Assembly: GCA_021804525.1 (NCBI GenBank)
Contig: JAJZHJ010000054.1
Location: forward strand, 1-7,786
Length of the DNA: 7,786 nucleotides
Direction of reading: 5' to 3'
Source of the DNA: Bacteroidota bacterium
GTDB lineage: Bacteria > Bacteroidota > Bacteroidia > Bacteroidales > Paludibacteraceae
Made by a program: the position numbers and the translations under genes. The notes beneath the pieces are model-generated. The model had not been told where the DNA came from. It did not search any database and saw only the letters and a list, made by a program, of their open reading frames with translations. Numbering within the stretch: the first letter of the stretch is position 1; every line of letters starts with the position of its first letter. This document shows positions 1 to 6,673 of the stretch, piece after piece.

Positions 1-1017
1 AAAGGCGAGCTTAGCCTTCAATGTTTCTTTCAGTTGAATATATGTATTTCCAAGCCAGAAGAAGCCGTTTTGTCCTAAGCTATCCGATACAGCTGCGACT
101 TTCGACAATGGTGTAATGCCATCGGTGAAACGATCGGTTTTATAACAGGATATACCCCACATATATAGAGAATTACGAGGAAGAAAAGCATCCATGGAAT
201 TTGCCTTCGAAAATCGGATAACTGCTTGATTATAATTTTGTTCCCGATAGTCGCTTTCTCCTAGCAGACGATAAACTTCGTTGTTTTTTGGATTATTTGG
301 TTGTGACTTGAGGATGAAATTGCCATAGCTTTTCACTTTCGCATAGTCGTGTTGTTTGGCATAAATTTGAATGATGTAATAAGGTGCCAACGAGGAGAAT
401 TCAGGTAACTGATCTATTTTTTGAAAATAGGGAAGCGCGGCTTCATAATTATCTAAAGCATATTCACAATATCCATAATAATAAGTAGAAACTGCATCAT
501 ATTTTTCGCTACCTAAGAGTGGTTTGAATGCAATAAGGGCATCCGAAAAACGATTGACAGCCATGTTGGAATACCCTATAGCAAAATGACATAAAAGACC
601 TTCAGATAGATTTAACTGATTGATTGTTGCTTTTCCTAATTCATTTATGGCTCCGGCATATTGTTTTGCTTCAAAACTGAGAATACCAGACATGTAATGC
701 AGATGAGCCTGTTGAGGCGAACTTGGATAAGAACTGAGGTGTTGTTCTATCAATTCCTTTGCATTAGGCTGTCTCAATTCAAAAGCACACGCTGCAATAA
801 AATAGGAAGCCTCTTCACTCCTTACTTTGTCAAGTGGATCGGCTTTTTGTAAAAAGATTTCCATTTGATGCTGTGCCGCGCTATATTGCTTTTGAAGAAA
901 AAGCGCAGTACCTTCTTGAAAGGCATGTGAAGGTTGAGTAAATGTGTATGACTCTTGTGCATGAGTGCTTATTACTAAAAACAGAAAAGTCGCACCAAGC
1001 AAAATCAAATTCTTCAT
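1..1017 (-). CDS. Secreted tetratricopeptide-repeat-like protein, 3' end cut by window edge
   Basis: An open frame runs without a stop from ATG at 1017 to the left edge, giving 339 codons; the C-terminus is missing. The N-terminus is a type I signal peptide: Lys-Asn, then a hydrophobic core (residues 4-17), then THA-QES, with likely cleavage after Ala20. The mature part is helical and rich in Tyr, Ala, Leu and Gln, with TPR-like pairs such as 'F..KQY.AA' (residues 41-48), 'EAKQYAGAINEL' (116-127) and 'ALDNYEAALPYF' (187-198). It therefore looks like a periplasmic TPR scaffold or adaptor. Large TPR proteins of this kind are common in Bacteroidota, but their roles vary and I cannot name one here. 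There is no SD sequence; a TAnnTTTG-type element lies about 20 bases upstream of the start. The gene was found by reading the minus strand, because it has no stop within the window. Confidence 0.85.
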   Translation of the reverse strand, partial: MKNLILLGATFLFLVISTHAQESYTFTQPSHAFQEGTALFLQKQYSAAQHQMEIFLQKADPLDKVRSEEASYFIAACAFELRQPNAKELIEQHLSSYPSSPQQAHLHYMSGILSFEAKQYAGAINELGKATINQLNLSEGLLCHFAIGYSNMAVNRFSDALIAFKPLLGSEKYDAVSTYYYGYCEYALDNYEAALPYFQKIDQLPEFSSLAPYYIIQIYAKQHDYAKVKSYGNFILKSQPNNPKNNEVYRLLGESDYREQNYNQAVIRFSKANSMDAFLPRNSLYMWGISCYKTDRFTDGITPLSKVAAVSDSLGQNGFFWLGNTYIQLKETLKAKLAF

Positions 1018-1037
1018 GGGAGGGAGTTTAATTGAAG

Positions 1038-1058
1038 CAAAAATAGGCAATTTTGCCT
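1038..1058 (-). promoter_or_regulatory. Candidate promoter -7 element with adjoining inverted repeat, TPR gene
   Basis: On the minus strand TATTTTTG (1038-1045) fits the Bacteroidota -7 consensus TAnnTTTG, about 20 bases before the ATG. Directly upstream of it, and sharing one base, is a perfect inverted repeat of 6-base arms AGGCAA / TTGCCT separated by TT (1045-1058). No good -33 TTTG is visible at the expected distance. The repeat is placed where an operator could sit, but it could also be chance. Confidence 0.4.
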
Positions 1059-1156
1059 GATTGTGATGATTAGTACGGTGTTAAACTATGTCAACCATTA
1101 GGTATTGTGCACTTGAAACCTCATTTAGTCATAGCTTTATCCCTTCTGAGAGATGG

Positions 1157-1196
1157 TTTAAAATAAAGAAGCCACCTGATTGAGATGGCTTCTTTA
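1157..1196 (-). terminator. Intrinsic terminator of rpsO
   Basis: An 11-bp perfect inverted repeat (1164-1174 paired with 1186-1196, core AAGAAGCCA / TGGCTTCTT) has an 11-base loop that can pair partly further in. Read on the minus strand it begins 15 bases after the rpsO stop and is followed by a T-rich tail (TTTATTTTAAA). This is a factor-independent terminator for rpsO, and it separates rpsO from the TPR gene downstream. Confidence 0.85.
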
Positions 1197-1211
1197 AGTT
1201 GTTGAATGAGC

Positions 1212-1481
1212 TTATTTTCGAATGTTAAGCTCTTTGATAATGTGGCGATATCGTTCAATATCTTTGGCTTTTAAGTAGTCGAGCAATCGACGACGTTTAC
1301 CTACCAGCATGACCAATGCTCTTTCTGTGCTATAATCTTTCGCGTTTAACTTGAGGTGCTCAGTTAACGAGCTAATACGGTATGAAAATAATGCTATCTG
1401 AGATTCTGCTGACCCAGTATCAGTATTCGACTTCCCGTACTTGCCGAAGATTTCTTCTTTCTTTTCTGCAGTTAAATACAT
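1212..1481 (-). CDS. rpsO: 30S ribosomal protein S15
   Basis: Encodes an 89-residue protein, the usual length of S15, a primary 16S rRNA-binding protein of the small subunit that helps build the platform. The N-terminus MYLTAEKKEEIFGKYG, the GSAESQIALFSYRISSLTEHL segment and the RRRLLDYLK...RYRHIIKELNIRK tail are diagnostic of the family. The frame stays open upstream to an ATG at 1637, but those 52 extra codons resemble nothing in S15 and contain the promoter; the start at 1481 is therefore chosen. There is no SD sequence. The gene has its own promoter upstream and a terminator downstream, so it is probably monocistronic. S15 represses its own mRNA in several bacteria; I see no obvious structured leader here, the predicted leader being only about 30 bases. 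Confidence 0.97.
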   Translation of the reverse strand: MYLTAEKKEEIFGKYGKSNTDTGSAESQIALFSYRISSLTEHLKLNAKDYSTERALVMLVGKRRRLLDYLKAKDIERYRHIIKELNIRK

Positions 1482-1514
1482 TACGAATAAAATTTGGATA
1501 TAAATTAATGGTTG

Positions 1515-1545
1515 CAAAGGTAGTACATACTTTTCAAACGAGCAA
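1515..1545 (-). promoter_or_regulatory. Promoter of rpsO (Bacteroidota type)
   Basis: TACCTTTG on the minus strand (1515-1522) matches the -7 consensus TAnnTTTG exactly. A TTGC (1542-1545) lies 19 bases upstream and can serve as a weak -33; a better TTTG (1535-1538) is only 12 bases away. Transcription would start near 1508 and give a leader of roughly 30 bases. The element lies inside the spurious N-terminal extension of the rpsO frame, which supports the short start. Confidence 0.65.
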
Positions 1546-1625
1546 GTATCCGCACTCTTTTTCTGTGTCGATGCGTTTTGTCGATGAAAATTCGTTTGTT
1601 GAAAAGCGATTTCCTCTGTTTTTTG

Positions 1626-1633
1626 TACTTTTG
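1626..1633 (+). promoter_or_regulatory. Candidate -7 promoter element for the DUF2148 gene
   Basis: TACTTTTG on the plus strand fits TAnnTTTG and lies 76 bases before the ATG at 1710, implying a leader of about 70 bases. The nearest TTTG upstream (1595-1598) is 27 bases away, longer than usual, so only the -7 half is convincing. The intergenic region thus carries divergent promoters for this gene and rpsO. Confidence 0.4.
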
Positions 1634-1709
1634 TCAATCTGTATAAACAGCCTTCAATAAAAATTGGAAAGCTTGATTATAAAACAATTGAATTCAAATC
1701 ACTAAAAAC

Positions 1710-2261
1710 ATGATCATAAACGAAAGAGAAAGCCGTTCTACACGTATCCTCGAAATTGCACAATTAATCATGACGGCGGCGCGGACAGCTCCTAAGGGAA
1801 AGGGAATAGATGTGATTGAAATTATCACGGTTGTTGGCGAAGACATTCAAAAATTGTCAGAAGTAACGTATGCCAAAGGAGAAGAAACAGGCTTGAAGTT
1901 CTTGTTTCGTGATGCTGAAAATATTCTTCATGCTGATGCTGTCATTCTCATCGGCACTCGAACCCATGTGCAAGGTCTCAATTGTGGGTATTGCGGGGTT
2001 GCTTCGTGCAACGAAAAATTGCAGAATGTAACCATACCTTGTGCCATAAATATGATCGATCTGGGCATTGCTATTGGGTCTGCGGTGGCTACTGCTGCTG
2101 ATTTGCGCGTCGATTCGAGAGTGATGTTTTCTGTGGGGTTTGCAGTAAAAGCACTGAGTATTATGACTGAGTGTCATTCTATTTATGCCATACCAATCAG
2201 TGTGTCATCGAAAAATCCATTTTTCGATCGTCGTCCGCGTGATCAAAGAAAATCTGACTAA
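1710..2261 (+). CDS. DUF2148 ferredoxin-like domain protein
   Basis: A 183-residue protein of the DUF2148 family (COG4739, described as containing a ferredoxin domain). The family signature is clear: N-terminal MIINERESRS, then MTAARTAPKGKGID (residues 21-34), and a cysteine cluster NCGYCG....C (Cys92, Cys95, Cys100) with a fourth Cys111, i.e. CX2CX4CX10C. This spacing suits an Fe-S cluster, probably [4Fe-4S], though cluster binding is inferred. The C-terminus ISVSSKNPFFDR also looks family-typical. The AARTAPKGKGID stretch recalls nitroreductase-type proteins, and a flavin- or electron-transfer role is possible, but no function is established as far as I know. There is no SD sequence. The gene stands alone and converges on rpe with only 10 bases between stops; I see no separate terminator there. 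Confidence 0.9.
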   Translation: MIINERESRSTRILEIAQLIMTAARTAPKGKGIDVIEIITVVGEDIQKLSEVTYAKGEETGLKFLFRDAENILHADAVILIGTRTHVQGLNCGYCGVASCNEKLQNVTIPCAINMIDLGIAIGSAVATAADLRVDSRVMFSVGFAVKALSIMTECHSIYAIPISVSSKNPFFDRRPRDQRKSD

Positions 2262-2271
2262 GATAGCCTGA

Positions 2272-2928
2272 TTAAAGCTGCTTGAGTTGATGAATCGTTT
2301 CCTCAGGATTTGCTGATGCAAAAACAAAGTTACCCGCTACTAACACGTCGGCTCCGTGCGCAATGAGTTTTGCGCCTGTTTCTAAGTTGACCCCACCATC
2401 TACTTCAATAAGAGTAGATGTTTTTTTCTTCAAAATCAACTCTTTCAGTTCGGAAACTTTACGGTAACTATGTTCAATGAACGCTTGTCCGCCAAAGCCC
2501 GGATTGACACTCATGATTAGCACGGTGTCTAATTCTGCGATAATGTCTTGGAGTAAAAATATCGGAGTATGAGGGTTAAGCGCCACGCCAGCTTTCATTC
2601 CTTCCTGACGAATGGATTGGATGGTTCGATGCAAATGTGTACTTGCTTCGTAATGTACGGTAAGCCGATTAATGCCCAACTTTTGAAAGCGCGTGATGTA
2701 GTCGTCGGCATGAACAATCATCAAATGAGCATCCATTGGTTTTTTGCACAACGTTTTAACAGCTTCAATGACTGGAAACCCAAATGAAATATTGGGAACA
2801 AACACACCATCCATGATGTCGAAATGGAACCAATCAGCCTCGCTACGATTGATCATTTCAATATCACGTTGCAAGTTGGCAAAATTTGCCGCCAACAAGG
2901 AAGGGGCAATCAGAGTGGGCATGTTCAA
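2272..2928 (-). CDS. rpe: Ribulose-phosphate 3-epimerase
   Basis: A 218-residue TIM-barrel enzyme that interconverts D-ribulose 5-phosphate and D-xylulose 5-phosphate in the pentose phosphate pathway (cytoplasm). Full family length. Signature segments: IAPSLLAANFANL (residues 7-19), FHFDIMDGVFVPN (34-46), MDAHLMI (65-71), VNPGFGGQ (141-148) and VDGG (176-179). The metal and catalytic residues expected in the family are present: His35, Asp37, His68 and Asp177, with Asp37 and Asp177 as the acid-base pair. The final phosphate-binding turn reads AGN (198-200) where AGS is commoner. ATG at 2928 and an in-frame ATG two codons later (2922) are both possible starts. No SD sequence. The gene lies 36 bases after the trpS stop with no clear promoter between, so it is probably co-transcribed with trpS. 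Confidence 0.96.
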   Translation of the reverse strand: MNMPTLIAPSLLAANFANLQRDIEMINRSEADWFHFDIMDGVFVPNISFGFPVIEAVKTLCKKPMDAHLMIVHADDYITRFQKLGINRLTVHYEASTHLHRTIQSIRQEGMKAGVALNPHTPIFLLQDIIAELDTVLIMSVNPGFGGQAFIEHSYRKVSELKELILKKKTSTLIEVDGGVNLETGAKLIAHGADVLVAGNFVFASANPEETIHQLKQL

Positions 2929-2964
2929 TCGGTTTAAATGGTTAATTTTGAATCTTCTAGGAAT

Positions 2965-3960
2965 TTAAAAACATTTGAACCCTATAATTTCGCGTACTTC
3001 ACGAATTGTTTTTGCTGCACTTATATGCGCTTTCTCACGACCCATTTCAGCTACTTGATGGAGATACGCATCATTGGCTTTGATTTCGTTGATCTTTTCA
3101 CGTAGCGGAGTGGTGAATCGAATCATGTCTTCCGCTAACTGTTTTTTCAAGTCTCCATAACGAATTTGGCAAGTGGCATATTTCTCATCAAAATAACTTA
3201 TTGTAGAAGGATCTGAAACTGCTTTCATCAGACTAAACAAGTTTTCAATTACTTCAGATTTCGTTTGATTCATTTCAGTTGGACCTGTATCAGTAACAGC
3301 CCGCATGACTTTCTTCCGAATCAGTTCGGGTTCATCAGCCAAGAAAATAGCATTGCCTTCACCTTCTGATTTTCCCATTTTGCCGCTACCATTTAGACCA
3401 GGTATTTTGAGTAATTCTTCACCAAAATTAAAAGCCTGCGGTTCTGGGAAATAATCAGTTTGGTACATACGGTTGAAACGGTTTCCAAACGTGCGGGTCA
3501 TCTCGAGATGTTGTTCTTGGTCTTTACCTACAGGTACTTTCGATGCTCTATGAATTAGGATGTCGGCTGCCATCAACGTAGGATATGTTAGCAATCCTGC
3601 ATTCACGTTGTCGGGTTGTTTTCTGATTTTTTCTTTGAACGATGTGCAACGTTCTAACTCGCCAACATAAGCGTTCATGTTGAAGAAAAGGTACAATTCG
3701 ATGGTTTCGGGCAAATCACTTTGCACATATAAAGCTGACTTCTCGGGATCTAATCCTGCGGCTAAATACTCTGCTAATATTTGCTTCACATTACCATGTA
3801 AATCATGCGGAGTAGGATGTGTGGTCAATGAGTGATAATCGGCTATAAAAAAATAACATTGATGCTCATTTTGCATCTTAATAAAGTTGCGCAAAGCGCC
3901 AAAATAGTTTCCGATGTGTAAATTTCCTGTTGGGCGAATGCCGCTAACAACTATTTCCAT
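2965..3960 (-). CDS. trpS: Tryptophanyl-tRNA synthetase
   Basis: A 331-residue class I aminoacyl-tRNA synthetase that charges tRNA-Trp with tryptophan; the length is standard for bacterial TrpS. The Rossmann-fold HIGH-type signature is HIGN (residues 15-18, within GIRPTGNLHIGNY). The tryptophan/ATP pocket segments TYPTLMAADIL (125-135) and VPVGKDQEQHLEMTR (142-156) are intact. The KMSKS loop reads KMGKS (194-198), with Gly in place of the first Ser; both lysines are kept, so activity is expected. No SD sequence; a Bacteroidota promoter lies just upstream. It is the first gene of a probable trpS-rpe transcription unit. Nothing suggests a tryptophan-responsive leader, the predicted leader being under 20 bases. 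Confidence 0.97.
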   Translation of the reverse strand: MEIVVSGIRPTGNLHIGNYFGALRNFIKMQNEHQCYFFIADYHSLTTHPTPHDLHGNVKQILAEYLAAGLDPEKSALYVQSDLPETIELYLFFNMNAYVGELERCTSFKEKIRKQPDNVNAGLLTYPTLMAADILIHRASKVPVGKDQEQHLEMTRTFGNRFNRMYQTDYFPEPQAFNFGEELLKIPGLNGSGKMGKSEGEGNAIFLADEPELIRKKVMRAVTDTGPTEMNQTKSEVIENLFSLMKAVSDPSTISYFDEKYATCQIRYGDLKKQLAEDMIRFTTPLREKINEIKANDAYLHQVAEMGREKAHISAAKTIREVREIIGFKCF

Positions 3961-3984
3961 GTTGTATGTCGTTTTTTAGAGATA

Positions 3985-4019
3985 CAAAGGTACGATTTAA
4001 ACCGTTACCTCGCATCAAA
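3985..4019 (-). promoter_or_regulatory. Promoter of trpS-rpe (Bacteroidota type)
   Basis: On the minus strand TACCTTTG (3985-3992) matches TAnnTTTG exactly, and TTTG (4016-4019) is a possible -33 element with a 23-base spacer, slightly longer than usual. The start of transcription would be near 3978, leaving a leader of under 20 bases before the trpS ATG. It sits just downstream of the terminator that ends the transporter operon. Confidence 0.65.
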
Positions 4020-4057
4020 GTGCCATTGTTCAATCGATTTCTTTCAAATAGAAACAT

Positions 4058-4103
4058 AAAAAACCGATGATTTCAAACAAGTTATGTTGTTATCATCGGT
4101 TTT
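4058..4103 (-). terminator. Intrinsic terminator of the MgtE-like / Nramp operon
   Basis: A perfect 12-bp inverted repeat, AAAACCGATGAT (4060-4071) with ATCATCGGTTTT (4092-4103). Its loop carries a further 5-bp pairing, AACAA (4076-4080) with TTGTT (4087-4091). Read on the minus strand the stem ends in six T residues. It begins 27 bases after the Nramp stop codon and fits a factor-independent terminator on the minus strand. The plus-strand reading has only four T residues followed by GGG, so it is less likely to be used that way. Confidence 0.88.
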
Positions 4104-4130
4104 GGGTATGATATGTTATTCGTTCAATAA

Positions 4131-5378
4131 TTAGAAAAATGGTGCTACTATCATCATAAATGACATGGCAACCAAGATGACAACGGTGATCCAGCCAATG
4201 ATATTCACAATGGGTTTGTTTGTGTACACTCCCATGAGTTTTTTCTTGTTGACTAAAAGCATCATGCTCACCAAGACAACCGGCAACAAGACGGCATTAA
4301 TGACCTGTGACCAAAGTGAGATTCCAATTAACGGTGCATTGGGAATTAGGATGATACCAGCGGAAAGTATGATAATGCTGGTATAAAGCACATAAAATTC
4401 AGGGGCTTCATTCCATTTTTTATCGATACCTGCTTCAAATCCAAATGCTTCGGAAACATAAAAGGCCGTTGCCAATGGTAAAATGACAGCAGAAAAAATC
4501 GATGCGACGAAGAGTCCGAATGCGAACACTTGGGATGCAAATTCTCCGGCAAGTGGTTTGAGTGCCAAGGCGGCATCTTTTGCTTCGTTAATCACGATGT
4601 GGTTTGTGTGTAACGTTGATGCACATGCAATTATGATGAAAAAGGCTACTGTAATAGTCGCTACACACCCAATAACAATGTCGAGTAGTACATAATTGTA
4701 TTGCGAAATTTTAAGTCTTTTTTCAATAACCGACGATTGCATGTAAAATTGCATCCAAGGAGCAATGGTGGTTCCCACGATCCCCAGTACCATGGTAAGC
4801 GTTGTGTCGTCCATTCCCATGCGAGGCCGAACGATTGAATGACCAATTTCGCTCCATTGCGGATTTCCCATCAATGCGGAAATAATATACACTAATAATG
4901 ATGCACTGAAAATCAAGAAAATGCGTTCAGCGATGGTATAATTTCCTTTCACGACCAAAATCCAAACGATGAAAGCCACTAAAGGAACTGAAATGTACTT
5001 ACTTACATTAAACACTTCTAAACTACCGGCAACGCCTGCAAATTCCGTGGTGGTATTCCCAATGTCAGCAAGAAGTAACCCCATAAAAATAAAGAATGTG
5101 ACTTTTACGCCGGCGTTTTCACGTATAAGCGTTGCTAAGCCTTTTCCTGTGACAATACCCATACGGGCATTCATTTCTTGTACTACTAAAAGAACGATAA
5201 ACGACGGTATCAGTGTCCAAAGAAGTTGGTAGCCATACATGGCTCCGGCGACCGAATAGGTGGTGATACCTCCTGCATCATTATCTACGCTGCCTGTGAT
5301 GATGCCGGGTCCTAAGATAGCGAGGAAAATTGCTATGCTACTGAAAATTGTTTTCCGATTTGTTTTCTTCCATACCAT
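4131..5378 (-). CDS. Nramp-family transporter with non-classical metal site, probable Mg2+ transporter (NRMT type)
   Basis: A 415-residue inner-membrane protein of the SLC11/Nramp fold with about 11 hydrophobic segments. The opening LGPGIITGSVDNDAGG (residues 22-37) aligns with helix 1 of Nramp proteins, but the metal-binding DPGN is replaced by D32-N-D-A-G-G. In helix 6 the classical MPH is A206-P-W within GTTIAPWMQFYMQSS, so the metal-coordinating methionine that selects Mn and Fe is absent. From memory, loss of that methionine is a mark of Nramp-related magnesium transporters described in Clostridium acetobutylicum and Eggerthella lenta; Mg2+ import is therefore the best guess, with another divalent cation possible. 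It is the second gene of an operon, 16 bases after the MgtE-like gene, and has a strong SD sequence. A terminator follows it. Confidence 0.85.
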   Translation of the reverse strand: MVWKKTNRKTIFSSIAIFLAILGPGIITGSVDNDAGGITTYSVAGAMYGYQLLWTLIPSFIVLLVVQEMNARMGIVTGKGLATLIRENAGVKVTFFIFMGLLLADIGNTTTEFAGVAGSLEVFNVSKYISVPLVAFIVWILVVKGNYTIAERIFLIFSASLLVYIISALMGNPQWSEIGHSIVRPRMGMDDTTLTMVLGIVGTTIAPWMQFYMQSSVIEKRLKISQYNYVLLDIVIGCVATITVAFFIIIACASTLHTNHIVINEAKDAALALKPLAGEFASQVFAFGLFVASIFSAVILPLATAFYVSEAFGFEAGIDKKWNEAPEFYVLYTSIIILSAGIILIPNAPLIGISLWSQVINAVLLPVVLVSMMLLVNKKKLMGVYTNKPIVNIIGWITVVILVAMSFMMIVAPFF

Positions 5379-5385
5379 AAATGCT

Positions 5386-5393
5386 CCTCCTTT
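5386..5393 (-). promoter_or_regulatory. Strong Shine-Dalgarno of the Nramp gene
   Basis: The minus strand reads AAAGGAGG, 7 bases before the ATG at 5378, in the short gap after the TAA of the preceding gene. It fixes the Nramp start. Such an SD is unusual here: rpsO, trpS, rpe, the DUF2148 gene, the TPR gene and the nitroreductase have none. Confidence 0.8.
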
Positions 5394-5394
5394 A

Positions 5395-6669
5395 TTACAT
5401 GGTTCTACGTTTGCCTAATAAATCGTCAACGACATCATCAACTACCACCATGCCTTCCAGCTCTTCATTTCCATTGGTGACAGGAACAGCCAATAGGTTG
5501 TACTTGGAAATGATTTCTGAGAGTGAATCAAGTCGATCATAATCATTCACTTGATTGGTATTTAAATTCATGATTTCGGTTAATGATGTATCCGGCGACT
5601 CAATCAACAAGTCCCGCATGGTAAAAGTACCTGACAATCGGTTATGCTCATCCACAACAAAAAGTGTGTAAAGTGACTCCATCTCCGGTTGTTCTGTCTT
5701 TATGAATTCAACAACATCAGCAACAGTTTGTGTCTCTTGAAAAGTTAATATGTTGGTTGTCATTAAGCTTCCTACAGTAGAATCAGGATATTCGAGCAAG
5801 TCTCTGACTTCTTCCGATGCCTCAGACTCCATTTCTTCAAGCAGTTGTTGCGCTTTCTCATCTTCTAAGTTATCCATCAAATCGGCTGCTTCGTTAGCCG
5901 GCATTTTTTCAAGTACATCAGCCGCTTTTTCAATGGAAAGACTTTCAATAATATGAACTTGCTCTTTGGCTTCAAGTTCTTCGAGCACATCAGCAGCGGT
6001 CTCTTCGTCTAATGACGAGAAAACGGAAGTTTTTGAGTCTTTTCCCAAATCTTCTATGATATCCGCTAAGTCAGACGGATGAAGGGTGTTGAGCTTGGTA
6101 AATGGCGTGTTGAGCTTGATGTTTAGCGTGGCAAAATCGATGGCTTCCACGTCGTCCCACAGAATAAATTTGGAAGGTGTTTTTCCACCGAAAAGTTGCA
6201 GGATTGTTTTTATAAGCGGGTGAATACCAATACGTCGCAGCAATCCTTCGAGGCCAACATCAACAGCCACGACAAAAGCGCCTGATGAGAGCGCCACCAT
6301 CCGTACATCGTTCACACGTACCAATTTTCTACCATTAATATCGACAATCTGTTTATCGAGAATGGTTTCTTTCAGCAAGAAGGTACTACTTAGTGTGTCA
6401 GGCGACACTTCGATCATTCCCTGACATTGAACTTTGTAATGCGTGTTGAACTTGACAATTTGCACATTAGTCAACGTGACATTCAAGTGCCTTTTCTGTT
6501 GCTTAATGTAAAAACCAATAATTTTTGGCCGTTGAGCCTTATCGATTTCGGTGTTGTTCATTGGGAGCTGAACATAAACATCCAGAATGATACCCAACAC
6601 GTTTTCGCGAGCATCAAACAGTTTGCATCCAATGAGTCTGCTTAAATAAAAAGTAGTGAGAGAAGTCAT
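5395..6669 (-). CDS. MgtE-like cytosolic sensor protein (PRC-barrel-like, MgtE_N, CBS pair; no membrane domain)
   Basis: A 424-residue soluble protein. Residues 1-80 (LSRLIGCKLFDARENVLGII...) and about 100-180 (DKQIVDINGRKLVRVNDV...) look like two PRC-barrel-type domains. Residues 195-295 are an MgtE N domain: LHPSDLADIIEDL, then repeated helices of the type AADVLEEL, AADVLEKM and AADLMDNL, very acidic. Residues 296-420 are a CBS pair, starting YPDSTVGSLMTT and ending GMVVVDDVVDDLL. In MgtE channels this N-CBS unit binds Mg2+ and closes the pore; here the protein ends right after CBS2, with no plug helix or membrane part. Its operon partner is an Nramp-type transporter, so I infer a separate Mg2+-sensing subunit or regulator for it. 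The start at 6669 is supported by an AAGGAGG SD sequence. Confidence 0.88.
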   Translation of the reverse strand: MTSLTTFYLSRLIGCKLFDARENVLGIILDVYVQLPMNNTEIDKAQRPKIIGFYIKQQKRHLNVTLTNVQIVKFNTHYKVQCQGMIEVSPDTLSSTFLLKETILDKQIVDINGRKLVRVNDVRMVALSSGAFVVAVDVGLEGLLRRIGIHPLIKTILQLFGGKTPSKFILWDDVEAIDFATLNIKLNTPFTKLNTLHPSDLADIIEDLGKDSKTSVFSSLDEETAADVLEELEAKEQVHIIESLSIEKAADVLEKMPANEAADLMDNLEDEKAQQLLEEMESEASEEVRDLLEYPDSTVGSLMTTNILTFQETQTVADVVEFIKTEQPEMESLYTLFVVDEHNRLSGTFTMRDLLIESPDTSLTEIMNLNTNQVNDYDRLDSLSEIISKYNLLAVPVTNGNEELEGMVVVDDVVDDLLGKRRTM

Positions 6670-6673
6670 ATGA

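Noticed and set aside
661..852. Plus-strand 63-codon frame
   Set aside because: It is antisense to the secreted TPR-like gene, whose continuous minus-strand frame with signal peptide is far more convincing.
1382..1660. Plus-strand 92-codon frame across the rpsO start and promoter
   Set aside because: Overlaps rpsO antisense and the divergent promoter region; no recognisable protein features.
1857..2177. Minus-strand 106-codon frame inside the DUF2148 gene
   Set aside because: Shadow frame; the plus-strand protein has the full family signature.
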